64,000 nt of DNA from Paenibacillus sp. FSL R10-2734 (GTDB lineage Bacteria > Bacillota > Bacilli > Paenibacillales > Paenibacillaceae), in the NCBI RefSeq assembly GCF_037963865.1, contig NZ_CP150170.1, positions 2,542,001 to 2,606,000 of the forward strand, read 5' to 3'. A program made the position numbers and the translations under genes. The number at the start of each line of letters is the position of its first letter. Positions within the stretch are counted from its first letter, which is position 1. The notes below the pieces were generated by a model. It had not been told where the DNA came from. It did not search any database and was given only the letters and a program-made list of their open reading frames with translations. This document shows, piece after piece, positions 45,248 through 54,061 of the stretch.

Positions 45248-46445
45248 CAAGGTAGAAAGACCACAGCAAACGTTCGCCCGACTCGCGATGATTCTTTTTT
45301 TTATAGAGTGGATTAGAGGGGCTGTCCTGATTGCTTTCTTACCAACTTATGTATTAACGAGCTGGGGGCTTACAACTTCAGTAGTAGGCCTTGCGGTCTC
45401 CGCGCACTATTTGACGGACAGCTTGATCAAAAGCTTCATTGGCTATCTTTTGGATAGATATTCCGGTCGCATCGTACTTCATTGTGGGTTCTTCCTGGGG
45501 TTTGTTGGGCTTTTATTGATGGTAACCACCCATAGTCCTTGGATACTTATTGTAGCTTCTGCTTGTTTGGGAGCTGGGTTCTCTCCGATCTGGATTCTAT
45601 GTATGAGCCAGGTTTCAGAGGAACAACGAGCACAGCAGATGGGAACCTTATACGTTTATTGGATGGCTGGTTTAGGCCTGGGACCTGTGACTATGAATCT
45701 GTTAATTGGTGCTGGCTTGTCGCTGTCCCTAGGCGTGATAGGATTATTTTTCGTTGCTGGCTGGATCATGGTAGGTCTTGTAAAGCTTAACAAGGTGTCG
45801 GTAGGGAGCGTAAAAATATCAGTAGGTCAACAGTTTGTATCGCTATGGAACAAAGTGAAGAAGGGAGGGTTTCTGGTTCCAGGTATGCTATTGCAGACCA
45901 CAGCGGGCGGGATACTAGTTCCGTTTCTAACGAGCTTTGCTATTTCGCATTTGGGTCTGTCACATTCTCAGCTGTCTATCGTGTTATTTATGGGAGGAGT
46001 AGGCGTAGTTCTTCTTCTTGTTCCTATGGGAAAATGGTTTGATCAAGTCGGAGGGAAATGGTTCCTAGTGCTTGGGTTCGGCGTGTTTGCGATTGCCCTG
46101 TTCGGCTTAACTTCTATTAGCTCCTTCTCCGGCGCCATCTGGCTCTCGCTTCTGCTCGGTTGCGCGTATGCGGCCTTGCTACCCTCTTGGAATGCCTTAA
46201 TGGCTAGTTATATTCCTGAAGATTCCGTGGGTATAAGCTGGGGACTACTATTCTCTATTGAAGGTTTAGGGGTGGTTATTGGTCCTCTCATTGGAGGCTG
46301 GCTGGGAAGCTGGGGCAATGAATTGTTGCCCTTTCAAGTCAGTGCCTGTTTATTTGGATTGATTAGTGTTGTTTACTTACTATCACCAGCCCGATTATTT
46401 ATTCACAGAAAAAAAGTGACCGGGAATCTTACAAATGTATCCTAG
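45234..46445 (+). CDS. MFS transporter, possibly LtaA-like glycolipid flippase
   Basis: A 403-residue membrane protein with twelve predicted helices, no large loop and the MFS loop LLDRYSGRIVLHCGFFLGFVG after helix 2. It overlaps the glycolipid glycosyltransferase gene and has similar length to S. aureus LtaA (about 396 residues), the MFS flippase that moves the diglucosyl-lipid anchor outward. The function is inferred from gene order; similarity to LtaA itself was not checked. TTG 45207 is an alternative start. Its stop lies 4 bp from the end of the convergent MFS gene. Confidence 0.8.
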   Translation: MDTTNKVERPQQTFARLAMILFFIEWIRGAVLIAFLPTYVLTSWGLTTSVVGLAVSAHYLTDSLIKSFIGYLLDRYSGRIVLHCGFFLGFVGLLLMVTTHSPWILIVASACLGAGFSPIWILCMSQVSEEQRAQQMGTLYVYWMAGLGLGPVTMNLLIGAGLSLSLGVIGLFFVAGWIMVGLVKLNKVSVGSVKISVGQQFVSLWNKVKKGGFLVPGMLLQTTAGGILVPFLTSFAISHLGLSHSQLSIVLFMGGVGVVLLLVPMGKWFDQVGGKWFLVLGFGVFAIALFGLTSISSFSGAIWLSLLLGCAYAALLPSWNALMASYIPEDSVGISWGLLFSIEGLGVVIGPLIGGWLGSWGNELLPFQVSACLFGLISVVYLLSPARLFIHRKKVTGNLTNVS

Positions 46446-46449
46446 AATC

Positions 46450-47829
46450 TCAAAGTAATTGCCCTGGCTCCCGGCGCCGCTGATTCATGAATACCAAAGC
46501 CAATGCAATAACCGCTAATATAATCCCAAGTACTCGAAATCCCTCGAAGCTGAACTTACCTCCCATTACGATCCCTATCAACAAAGAAGAGAGTATGGTT
46601 CCCAGATATCTTGATGTATTAAATAATCCGGATGCTACACCAATAATTTCTTTTGGCGCACTTTGGAATAACGCTGCTTGCATACCTACATTGTTTAACC
46701 CGTTACTAATCCCGAATGCAGCCAAAGCCAAACACACGCTGATAACCGGTGAAGTTTGGTTCAATGTCACGAGCCAAACCGACCCCAAGGTCATCAGAAT
46801 TGCAGACACTAGCAATGCTGGTCTTGGTCCTGATTTATCGATCCATCGTCCTGCTATTGGTGAAGTGACAAGCGAGCAGAGACCTAAGGTTAGCATAAGT
46901 ATTCCTGTTTGGAATTCGCTGACATGACGCACCATTTGCAAGTAGGATGGAATCCCGAAAAAGAGCGAGTAATAAAGTACGTTAACGAGCATGAATTCCA
47001 CATTAACCCAAGTCATCGCAGGATATTTGGCGAATGTGCGTAAAGGAATAAAGGGTGAGGATACTTTTAATTCATGTCGTACGAATAATCCCAGCAGAGC
47101 GAGGCCTATCAGCGAAACAATAACATTTCCTAAAGAGATATGCCCAGATGATTTTGCTGAGAGTAATCCAACGAGCAGGGCAACCAGACCTAATGTGAAG
47201 AGTAGGATTCCTGAGGCATCCATCCAATCCAACCATTTGCGAGGGGACATGCCCGGTGTAACGGCTAGTGACGGCTCCTCGTTAGGAATATTCCTCCAAG
47301 ATAATATAAAGCTCACTACTACGAAAGGAATATTGATGAAAAAGATAGCAGGCCAGCCCCACCAGTGTATGATGACCCCGCCAATAAAGGGTCCGATGGC
47401 TGCCGCTCCGGATAGGAAGATGGACAAAACAGCCAGCGCTGTCGCTTGTTTTTCCGTAATATGAATTCGCACAATGGCCATTCCAACGGCAACCATCATA
47501 CTTGTTCCAATGGCTTGCACAATGCGGATCACAATAAGCCACGCGAAGCTTGGTGCGAATGGAGCTAACAATGAGGCAATGAAGGCTACAACAAGCCCGG
47601 TAAGGAATATCTTTCTGCGACCCAATAAATCGCTGGCCTTTCCCATGACGGGTTGAGCGATGCTACTTGCAATGTAGAAAGAAAAAATAATCCAAGAAAC
47701 ATCTGTATAGTCAAGTTGAAATACATTTTGCAATCTTGGAATAGCAACAGAAACCATCGAAGAATTTAAAGGGTTCAATAGTATCCCTAGACCCACTGAA
47801 ATCATTAACCATCTACTGCGAACACTCAT
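46450..47829 (-). CDS. MFS multidrug exporter (DHA-type)
   Basis: A 459-residue membrane protein. Motif A-like GKASDLLGRRKIFLTGL after helix 2, the motif C region SGAAAIGPFIGGVIIHWWGWPAIFFIN and an NSSMVSVAIPRLQ first helix point to the drug:H+ antiporter group (DHA2-like, though helices beyond twelve are unclear). It is divergent from a LysR regulator, the common arrangement of inducible efflux. Several sizeable plus-strand open frames inside it (up to 157 codons) are shadows. Confidence 0.88.
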   Translation of the reverse strand: MSVRSRWLMISVGLGILLNPLNSSMVSVAIPRLQNVFQLDYTDVSWIIFSFYIASSIAQPVMGKASDLLGRRKIFLTGLVVAFIASLLAPFAPSFAWLIVIRIVQAIGTSMMVAVGMAIVRIHITEKQATALAVLSIFLSGAAAIGPFIGGVIIHWWGWPAIFFINIPFVVVSFILSWRNIPNEEPSLAVTPGMSPRKWLDWMDASGILLFTLGLVALLVGLLSAKSSGHISLGNVIVSLIGLALLGLFVRHELKVSSPFIPLRTFAKYPAMTWVNVEFMLVNVLYYSLFFGIPSYLQMVRHVSEFQTGILMLTLGLCSLVTSPIAGRWIDKSGPRPALLVSAILMTLGSVWLVTLNQTSPVISVCLALAAFGISNGLNNVGMQAALFQSAPKEIIGVASGLFNTSRYLGTILSSLLIGIVMGGKFSFEGFRVLGIILAVIALALVFMNQRRREPGQLL

Positions 47830-47877
47830 TTTGAATCCCCCTAAAGCTTATTAATATCATCGTACTTGAATTTTGTT

Positions 47878-47929
47878 ATTCATTCCAACGCATTTTATGT
47901 TATATTCTCATTGACTTGAAGGAATGAAT
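47878..47929. promoter_or_regulatory. Inverted repeat between MFS exporter and LysR gene
   Basis: ATTCATTCC (47878-47886) and GGAATGAAT (47921-47929) are perfect complements flanking 34 bp. The position between divergent genes suits LysR binding, though LysR sites more often follow a T-N11-A pattern. Confidence 0.5.
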
Positions 47930-47940
47930 AGGGGTGCAAA

Positions 47941-48837
47941 ATGGAACTTCTTCAGCTGCAATATTTTCTCGCGGTAGCTCGTTTGGAACATATGACCGAA
48001 GCGGCACGAAATCTGCACGTTACGCAATCGTCACTAAGCAAAACAATTCAGCGCTTGGAGGAGGATCTAGGGGTCCCTTTATTCGATCGAGTAGGGAGGA
48101 ATCTGCGATTGAATGAGTTCGGAAGCAGATTCCTCCGCCGTGCAGAAAGGGCTCTGTTTGAATTGGAGCAGGGGAAGCAGGAGCTTAACGATTTATCCGA
48201 CCCGGAGCATAGCACACTCGAATTAGCGGTGACCACCGCAAGTACATTGCCCAATATTCTTCGCGAGTTTCGGAAAAAGAGACCCGATATTCAATTTCAT
48301 GTGCAAATGCTGACCACGCAAGAGATGGTTACACTTCTGGATAGAGGAGAGGTGGATTTTTGCTTGTCCTCACCGCCTATTGAAGGGGAAGATATCGAAT
48401 GCCAAATCGTGTTGGTTGACCCCATTCTCGTGGCTGTTCCAAAGGGGCATCGGTTGGCTGATCGAAGCAGTGTATCTTTGGCAGAGCTAAGGGATGAATG
48501 GTTTGTCGGTGTAAAGAGTGGGTATGGAACTCGCGATTTAATAGATTCTGTGTGTCAATCGGTTGGATTCACGCCTAAATATGTATATGAGGGGGATGAA
48601 CCTGCAAGATTAATCACTCTTGTGGAAGCCGAGATTGGCCTAGCCTTCATACCAAGTACGGCAAGGAACTCACGAGAAGACATCAAATATCTTCAAATAG
48701 AGAATCATAAATTGGTACGGGAGATAGCCTTAATATGGCATAAGAGTCGATATATTTCACGAGCTGCTTCGGAATTCCGTGAGGTGGTTGTTGAATATTT
48801 CGGATCGATATCAAATCAATTTGGGGTGAAGTTATGA
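47941..48837 (+). CDS. LysR-family transcriptional regulator
   Basis: A 298-residue regulator. The N-terminal winged helix has LQYFLAVARLEHMTEAARNLHVTQSSLSKTIQRLEEDLG, the standard LysR signature, followed by the linker helix and a two-lobe effector domain with DPILVAVPKGHRLAD. It is divergent from the MFS exporter, which is its likely target. Its stop overlaps the next gene as ATGA. Confidence 0.93.
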   Translation: MELLQLQYFLAVARLEHMTEAARNLHVTQSSLSKTIQRLEEDLGVPLFDRVGRNLRLNEFGSRFLRRAERALFELEQGKQELNDLSDPEHSTLELAVTTASTLPNILREFRKKRPDIQFHVQMLTTQEMVTLLDRGEVDFCLSSPPIEGEDIECQIVLVDPILVAVPKGHRLADRSSVSLAELRDEWFVGVKSGYGTRDLIDSVCQSVGFTPKYVYEGDEPARLITLVEAEIGLAFIPSTARNSREDIKYLQIENHKLVREIALIWHKSRYISRAASEFREVVVEYFGSISNQFGVKL

Positions 48838-49457
48838 GTAGCTGGGAACAAGCTTTGTCAAAGGTATGTGAACTTTATTTTTCATCCAAAATCAAATCGA
48901 ATTTTGAATGGATCTTGGTAGGCTCGGTTGGTTCAGTTTTACAAGGCTGCGAAATGACGCCAGGAGACGTAGATATTTATACAAAAAATATAGAAGGCAT
49001 TGAACAATTGGCTGAACTTTTTAAGGGATTTTCTCTTTTGGATAAATGTGAATTCCCTCATGGAGACAACTGGTTATCTTCTTTAGAAGAACCTACATAC
49101 ACTCAAACCTTTCCTTCGGGCTTTACTTGGACAAAAGGAAGTTGGATCATCGATGGATTTAAAGTGGAAGTCGTTCATATATCCAATTCAGCGGGAATTC
49201 CTGATTCTATGGAGGGGGATGGGATATGGGAAGGCGGACAATATATTTGGAACCATTTTAAGAACGTGACAATCGGACAGTACACTATTCCTACGGTTCC
49301 ACTTGAGATACAGTTGGAATCTAATTTAAGACGAAAACGATCAGACAGGACACAAGCCATTATCATTGCATTACAAAAATATGGCTACGATAAAGAGCTA
49401 ATCGAAAAAGCCCTATCAAAGGAACACTTACCTTATTTTAATTCTCAAATGAATTAA
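48834..49457 (+). CDS. Nucleotidyltransferase-fold protein of unknown role
   Basis: A 207-residue soluble protein. Residues 26-48 read WILVGSVGSVLQG...GDVDIY, the minimal nucleotidyltransferase pattern hGS...DxD, with Ser31, Asp45 and Asp47 in the expected places. A third acidic residue may be in FKVEVVHI (about 115). The last 60 residues look helical. This resembles the stand-alone MNT/aminoglycoside-nucleotidyltransferase-like proteins, whose substrates vary; I cannot assign one. The ATGA overlap with the LysR gene suggests co-translation, which is unusual for a regulator and an enzyme. Confidence 0.7.
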   Translation: MSSWEQALSKVCELYFSSKIKSNFEWILVGSVGSVLQGCEMTPGDVDIYTKNIEGIEQLAELFKGFSLLDKCEFPHGDNWLSSLEEPTYTQTFPSGFTWTKGSWIIDGFKVEVVHISNSAGIPDSMEGDGIWEGGQYIWNHFKNVTIGQYTIPTVPLEIQLESNLRRKRSDRTQAIIIALQKYGYDKELIEKALSKEHLPYFNSQMN

Positions 49458-49505
49458 GCTGTACCAATAATATCATTATTGAATAGTAGTGAGGGGGCTT
49501 AATTT

Positions 49506-49540
49506 GGTGCACACCTGTCTTATGCAGACAGGTGTGCACC
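49506..49540. terminator. 15-bp perfect hairpin between convergent genes
   Basis: GGTGCACACCTGTCT pairs perfectly with AGACAGGTGTGCACC around a TATGC loop. It lies between the ends of the nucleotidyltransferase and minus-strand phosphatase genes, where a shared terminator is expected, but neither side has a good T run. It could also be a protein-binding palindrome. Confidence 0.5.
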
Positions 49541-49551
49541 AGTTCTACTTC

Positions 49552-50892
49552 TTAATGTGAAAGTGCCTTGCCCTTTTCCAAATAGCTGGTGTCGCCTACT
49601 TTTCCTACCGTAAACTTGCCGTTCTCCCATTCCACGATCGTCACGCTGGAATTTGGCAAACCACCTTTGCTCATATCCCAAGCTTTAGGGTCAAGCCCCA
49701 TGACCAAATCCAAAATGGTGATGCCGTGGGAAACGACAATGATATTCTTTTTCGACCCTTGGTTATCGGCAACGATCTGGTCTACTGCCGCTTTCGTCCG
49801 GGCAAAAACCTGAGCCATGTTTTCTCCGTTCACCGAGGTGTAATCGAGTTTCTGGAACGAAGCAACGTTTGCATGCTTCATAATATCTGCTTGATAAGCG
49901 CCTTCCAAGTCACCGAAGTTCATTTCTCTCAAGCGCTTATCCGTTTTCAGAATCATGTTTCGGCCTTCCAAAATGGTATCGGCCGTACCTACCGCACGTC
50001 CGCTCGAGCTGCTGTATGCTGCGCTGAACGGAATGTCATGCAAGCCTCGTTCCAGATCCTCGGCAACCTCGATGCCTTCTTCCGTGAGCGGAGCATCCGA
50101 GAAGCCCTGCATCCGTTTTTGCACGTTAAACAGTGTTTCGCCGTGACGAACGAAGTAGAACGTGAGCTTGTTTTGGCCGTTTTCCGCATAGCTCTGATCG
50201 CCGACTTTTTGCACTGTATATTTGCCGTCTTTCCACTGAATCTTCGTTACGCTCGAATTTGGCAAGCCGCCCTTGCTCAGATCCCAGGCTTTCGGGTCGA
50301 GACCCATCACCAAATCGAGAATGGTGATGCCATGCGAAACGACAAGTACATTCCCGCCTTTTGTTTTGTTTGCTTCAACAATTTGATCCAGCGATGCTTT
50401 AGCCCGCTCGAACACGCCTTGCATATTCTCGCCGTTCACCGAGGTGTAATCGAGTTTCTGGAACGAAGCAACGTTTGTATGCTTCATAACATCTGCTTGA
50501 TAAGCGCCTTCCAAGTCACCGAAATTGATTTCTTTCAAACGCTTGTCTTTGATCAGCTTGAGATTGCGGCCTTCCAGAACGATATCGGCCGTGTCGCTTG
50601 CCCGTTCGCTCGTACTGCTGTACGCGGCAACGAACGGAATGCTTTTCAAGCCTCTGCCCAGGTTCTCGGCTACTTCAATCCCTTTCTCTGTTAGAGGAGA
50701 GTCGGAGAACCCTTGCATACGCTCTTGTACATTGAATATCGTTTCTCCATGTCGTACCAGATAGAAAGTAATCCCTTGATCTTCTTTTTTAGCGGTATTA
50801 TCTGCACTTGCACCAACATTTCCTACACTAAATGAACTTAGAACGAAGAAAGCCATCATGACAGTAAATAACTTAGATAAACTCTTGTGCAT
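49552..50892 (-). CDS. Exported tandem histidine-phosphatase (two phosphoglycerate-mutase-like domains)
   Basis: A 446-residue protein with a signal peptide (hydrophobic 8-25, possible cleavage after NVGASA at 30). It contains two copies of the histidine phosphatase domain, catalytic His48 (FYLVRHGETIFN) and His250 (FYFVRHGETLFN), each with the second histidine in VVSHGITILDLVMG. The copies are offset by exactly 202 codons, and the DNA is nearly identical over parts of them. Secreted members of this superfamily often act as phytase-like or nonspecific phosphatases; the substrate is unknown. ATG 50892 has AAAGGGG eight bases upstream; ATG 50898 is too close. A perfect cre site precedes it. Confidence 0.85.
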   Translation of the reverse strand: MHKSLSKLFTVMMAFFVLSSFSVGNVGASADNTAKKEDQGITFYLVRHGETIFNVQERMQGFSDSPLTEKGIEVAENLGRGLKSIPFVAAYSSTSERASDTADIVLEGRNLKLIKDKRLKEINFGDLEGAYQADVMKHTNVASFQKLDYTSVNGENMQGVFERAKASLDQIVEANKTKGGNVLVVSHGITILDLVMGLDPKAWDLSKGGLPNSSVTKIQWKDGKYTVQKVGDQSYAENGQNKLTFYFVRHGETLFNVQKRMQGFSDAPLTEEGIEVAEDLERGLHDIPFSAAYSSSSGRAVGTADTILEGRNMILKTDKRLREMNFGDLEGAYQADIMKHANVASFQKLDYTSVNGENMAQVFARTKAAVDQIVADNQGSKKNIIVVSHGITILDLVMGLDPKAWDMSKGGLPNSSVTIVEWENGKFTVGKVGDTSYLEKGKALSH

Positions 50893-51197
50893 ATACATAT
50901 CCCCTTTACTATATATTTTGAAAGCGTTAACATTGTAATTATATCGAGGGGCTCAAATTCTAAATATCCATTTGTTAAGCAAAATTAAGGCTTATTTTCT
51001 CGTGTTTCGTTTGAATGTGAGATGTACTTATATATCCAAATTAAAAAAAGCTAGTATATAAAAATGAATTTGCGGAGTATTAATACTATTTAGCGTTTCT
51101 TTGTGGTTTGGATTATTTCTGCATATAATATAACTTGCGTATAGACGTAAGCTAAATAAAGATAGTCTCATAAGAAACGGATGAAAAGAGGAGAACG
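50893..51197. other. Divergent intergenic region, phosphatase / AraC-GH39 genes
   Basis: AT-rich 305-bp gap holding the cre site listed separately. On the plus side GAGGAG before GTG 51198 is the ribosome site of the fusion gene. No other clear signal seen. Confidence 0.5.
50918..50932 (-). promoter_or_regulatory. Catabolite-response element (cre), full consensus match
   Basis: TTGAAAGCGTTAACA fits WTGNAANCGNWNNCW at every defined position. It ends 26 bp upstream of the phosphatase start, a place where CcpA binding would block transcription. Confidence 0.7.
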
Positions 51198-53702
51198 GTG
51201 GCTTTGGATTACATTTATGAAAGCATTCAAATGAACAATGATTTGCCAATTAATATATTTCTTCATAATGCGCAATTTGTGGAGGACCACTGGCATGACA
51301 GCATTGAGTTACTGTTCGTTCTCAAAGGGAAAGTCGATGTCTATATTGAAAAGAAAAGATTTACCCTACAAGAAGAGGATGTCTTGATCATCAACAGCAA
51401 TGAAATTCATTCCATTCAATCCCAAGAGAATAACTTGCTGCTTGCCTTGCAAATTCCTATTTCGTTCCTTAAAACCCAATTTGCAGATATTGATCAAGTT
51501 AGGTTCCTATGCAAATCCTTTCTATATGGAGAGGAAGAGCAAGAGAAATTTAATGAAATTCGCTCTTTATTAGCCGAAATGATGTGGGTATATAACAAAG
51601 AAAATTATAGCTATGAGCTTAAAATAAAGTCGTTACTATTTCAGCTAATTTACGTACTGCTTTGGAAATTCAGAGAGAGTAGCGAAGATAAGAGTAGTCG
51701 AATTGGGTCCAAGTACACAGAGCGTATGTTAAGCATTGTGAACTACATCCAAGGCAACTATATGAAATCACTTAGCTTGCTCGATATTGCGGAGCAGGAA
51801 CACTTATCGGTTCCGTATTTATCTAGTTTTTTTCAGAAAAGTATGGGGAAGTCCTTTAGTCAGTATGTCAATCAGCTTCGATTGAAGCATGCTGTCAGAG
51901 ATATTACTTACACGGATCATTCCATTACTCAAATAGCTATGGACCATGGCTTTCCGAGTTTAAAGTCATTTCACAAGGTGTTTAAGGAGGTTTATAAAAC
52001 AACACCGATTCAATACCGTAAGGATTTACAAAGGCATGAAGAGCATGAGAACCTGCCTTCAAATGATTATGCGACATACTTGGACTTTGATCGTAAGAAT
52101 GCGTATGAGGCTTTGTTCAAGTATTTGCCTTCATCTGATCAGCCAACCTCCGATAAGACGCTTGATAAAGGTGTAGTCACAAAAGAAATTAGGGTGCAGC
52201 TCTCCGGTAAGAGTAAGGTGATTAAACCTTATTGGCGAAAAATATGTACGATAAGCAAGGCGAAGGAAGTTTTACAGAGTGAAGTGCAATCGCATTTAAA
52301 GTTGATTCAGGAAAAGATCCAGTTTAGCCATATAAGGTTTCATGGGATATTTGATGATGAGATGATGGTCTATCGTGAGGATGCACAAGGGAATCCGATA
52401 TTTAATTTCTTCTATGTCGGACAATTGATAGATTTCATACGAAGCATTGGACTTCGCCCTTATATTGAGTTTGGGTTCATGCCTAAAGATTTAGCGAGTA
52501 GTGAGTTTTCTTTCTTCTATAAGAAGAGTAATCTGAGCAAGCCCAAAGATCTAGGGAAGTGGAGAAAGCTCGTGGAGCAATTTCTCTTGTTCTGCAAAAA
52601 CCGTTATGGCGAAGAAGAGATGAAGATTTGGTATTTTGCTTGCTGGAATGAACCTGATTTGCAAGTTTTTTGGTCGGATACGTTCGAAGATTATGGCGAA
52701 ATGTATATTCAGACTTATCAAGCGGTTAAAGCGAGCTGCCCTAAATTCCAAATGGGGGGTCCAGATCTTTTTTCAGAAACGGTATATCAAGAGCCTTGGT
52801 TAGATCAGTATTTAGATTTTTGTATCACAAATCACTGTATTCCCGACTTTATTTCGTTTCACAGTTATCCAGTACGAGCTATTGAGCAGCCACTAATAGA
52901 TAAACCAATATCTTGGATACATTTAAGTAATGATAATTATTTGAATGAGACGATTCAATTATTAAAAGATAAACTGAAAGCAAGGCTCTCACAACTGCCT
53001 GATGTTCAGGTAACGGAATGGAATTCAACACCATTTCATCGTGATTTAACGAACGATACCTGTTATAAAGCAGCCTATATTGTGAAGAATGTACTAGAGA
53101 ATCTAGATGAATTGCAGAGCTTAGCTTACTGGTCCTTGACGGACTTACTGGAGGAGCTGCCACCAGCAGAGGAACCCTTTCATGGTGGATTGGGCTTAAT
53201 AACGAGTAATGGTATCCAAAAGCCAGGTTATTATGCTTATGAGTTGTTAGGCAAGCTTGGTGATCGCCTAATGGAGCTTGGCGCTGGATATTGTCTTACA
53301 AAATCGTCGCAAGGCTATCAATTGATGGTCTACCATTATTGTCATTTTGATCGATTGTATGGTACGTCTGATTCATTAGGCATTGACGCCTTGAATCGAT
53401 ATCATGTCTTCAAAGACACGAATAATTTAGAGATGAGTTTTGCGATCCAAGGAATACCAAGTGGTGTATACAAGCTTCGTCAAACTACGATAAATCGGGA
53501 TCATGGCAGCGCCTATGATACATGGCTTGAGATGGGTGCCCCAAGTTCACTTGATGCAGATGATGTGGCCTATTTGAATCGTAAAGCTGTGCCCAATCAA
53601 GTGAGGAAGACGATTGATGTCCAAAGTTCGCTTGATATTAAATGTGAATTACATCCTCATGAAGTTCGTTTATATGAACTATGGCCTGTGTATGATGCAT
53701 AG
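51198..53702 (+). CDS. AraC regulator fused to GH39 glycosidase-like domain
   Basis: An 834-residue soluble protein. Residues 1-130 are a cupin-like sensor (HWHDSIELLFVLKGK), 165-275 an AraC DNA-binding domain (LSLLDIAEQEHLSVPYLSSFFQ, GFPSLKSFHKVFKEVYKTTP), and 330-834 a GH39 beta-xylosidase-like barrel plus C-terminal beta domain. The glycosidase catalytic pair is present: acid/base Glu485 in ACWNEPDL and nucleophile Glu607 in VTEWNS. So the barrel might be an active enzyme or a sugar sensor controlling DNA binding. Starts at GTG with GAGGAG upstream. The following symporter-GH3-esterase operon is the probable target. Confidence 0.88.
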   Translation: MALDYIYESIQMNNDLPINIFLHNAQFVEDHWHDSIELLFVLKGKVDVYIEKKRFTLQEEDVLIINSNEIHSIQSQENNLLLALQIPISFLKTQFADIDQVRFLCKSFLYGEEEQEKFNEIRSLLAEMMWVYNKENYSYELKIKSLLFQLIYVLLWKFRESSEDKSSRIGSKYTERMLSIVNYIQGNYMKSLSLLDIAEQEHLSVPYLSSFFQKSMGKSFSQYVNQLRLKHAVRDITYTDHSITQIAMDHGFPSLKSFHKVFKEVYKTTPIQYRKDLQRHEEHENLPSNDYATYLDFDRKNAYEALFKYLPSSDQPTSDKTLDKGVVTKEIRVQLSGKSKVIKPYWRKICTISKAKEVLQSEVQSHLKLIQEKIQFSHIRFHGIFDDEMMVYREDAQGNPIFNFFYVGQLIDFIRSIGLRPYIEFGFMPKDLASSEFSFFYKKSNLSKPKDLGKWRKLVEQFLLFCKNRYGEEEMKIWYFACWNEPDLQVFWSDTFEDYGEMYIQTYQAVKASCPKFQMGGPDLFSETVYQEPWLDQYLDFCITNHCIPDFISFHSYPVRAIEQPLIDKPISWIHLSNDNYLNETIQLLKDKLKARLSQLPDVQVTEWNSTPFHRDLTNDTCYKAAYIVKNVLENLDELQSLAYWSLTDLLEELPPAEEPFHGGLGLITSNGIQKPGYYAYELLGKLGDRLMELGAGYCLTKSSQGYQLMVYHYCHFDRLYGTSDSLGIDALNRYHVFKDTNNLEMSFAIQGIPSGVYKLRQTTINRDHGSAYDTWLEMGAPSSLDADDVAYLNRKAVPNQVRKTIDVQSSLDIKCELHPHEVRLYELWPVYDA

Positions 53703-53750
53703 TGCTTTTAAATGTAATTCAATAGGTACCAAAAAAACACAAAAGTAAGT

Positions 53751-53798
53751 AAATCAGCGCTTCTCCCGTTAGAGGAGAAGCGCTGATTTGCGTTTTTT
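53751..53798 (+). terminator. Terminator of the AraC-GH39 gene
   Basis: A 16-bp perfect stem (AAATCAGCGCTTCTCC) with a seven-base loop, followed by GCGTTTTTT. Confidence 0.92.
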
Positions 53799-53895
53799 GA
53801 CCACTAATTCTTACGTGTATTTCACTCGAAAACAACAGGAGCTGATCCAAGCAGCCATTTCATGGCTTTTGGGACTTCCCTTTTTTATGATTTTA

Positions 53896-53910
53896 TTGAA
53901 AGCGCTTAAT
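53896..53910 (+). promoter_or_regulatory. cre-like site upstream of the GPH symporter operon
   Basis: TTGAAAGCGCTTAAT matches the cre consensus except the C near the 3' end, and has the strong AAAGCGCTT core. About 150 bp before the symporter start; suggests carbon-catabolite repression of the operon. Confidence 0.55.
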
Positions 53911-54061
53911 TTACGGATGATAAAAATCATGAAATTTGGTCTACTTTTGAATAAGAAACGGAAAGTTGAATGGATGTAAATTGTCTATAATCAAAAATGT
54001 AAGGGATTACATTACGGTTCAGCAAAGCTTCCTTACTATGATATTTACAGGGGGTATATGT

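Larger units (their letters stand above)
53703..54061 (+). other. Intergenic region before the GPH symporter
   Basis: Contains a terminator and a cre-like site listed separately. A 63-codon open frame (53788-53979) starts inside the terminator and has no ribosome site, so I do not count it as a gene. CAGGGGG before 54062 is the ribosome site of the symporter. Confidence 0.6.

Noticed and set aside
46487..47464. Plus-strand open frames of 146 and 157 codons
   Set aside because: Shadows of the minus-strand MFS exporter, whose family motifs are clear.
49726..50694. 322-codon plus-strand open frame
   Set aside because: Antisense to the tandem phosphatase. Its own internal repeat simply mirrors the duplicated domains of the real gene.
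53788..53979. 63-codon open frame before the GPH symporter
   Set aside because: Starts within a terminator stem, no ribosome site, and contains a cre-like site; better read as a control region.
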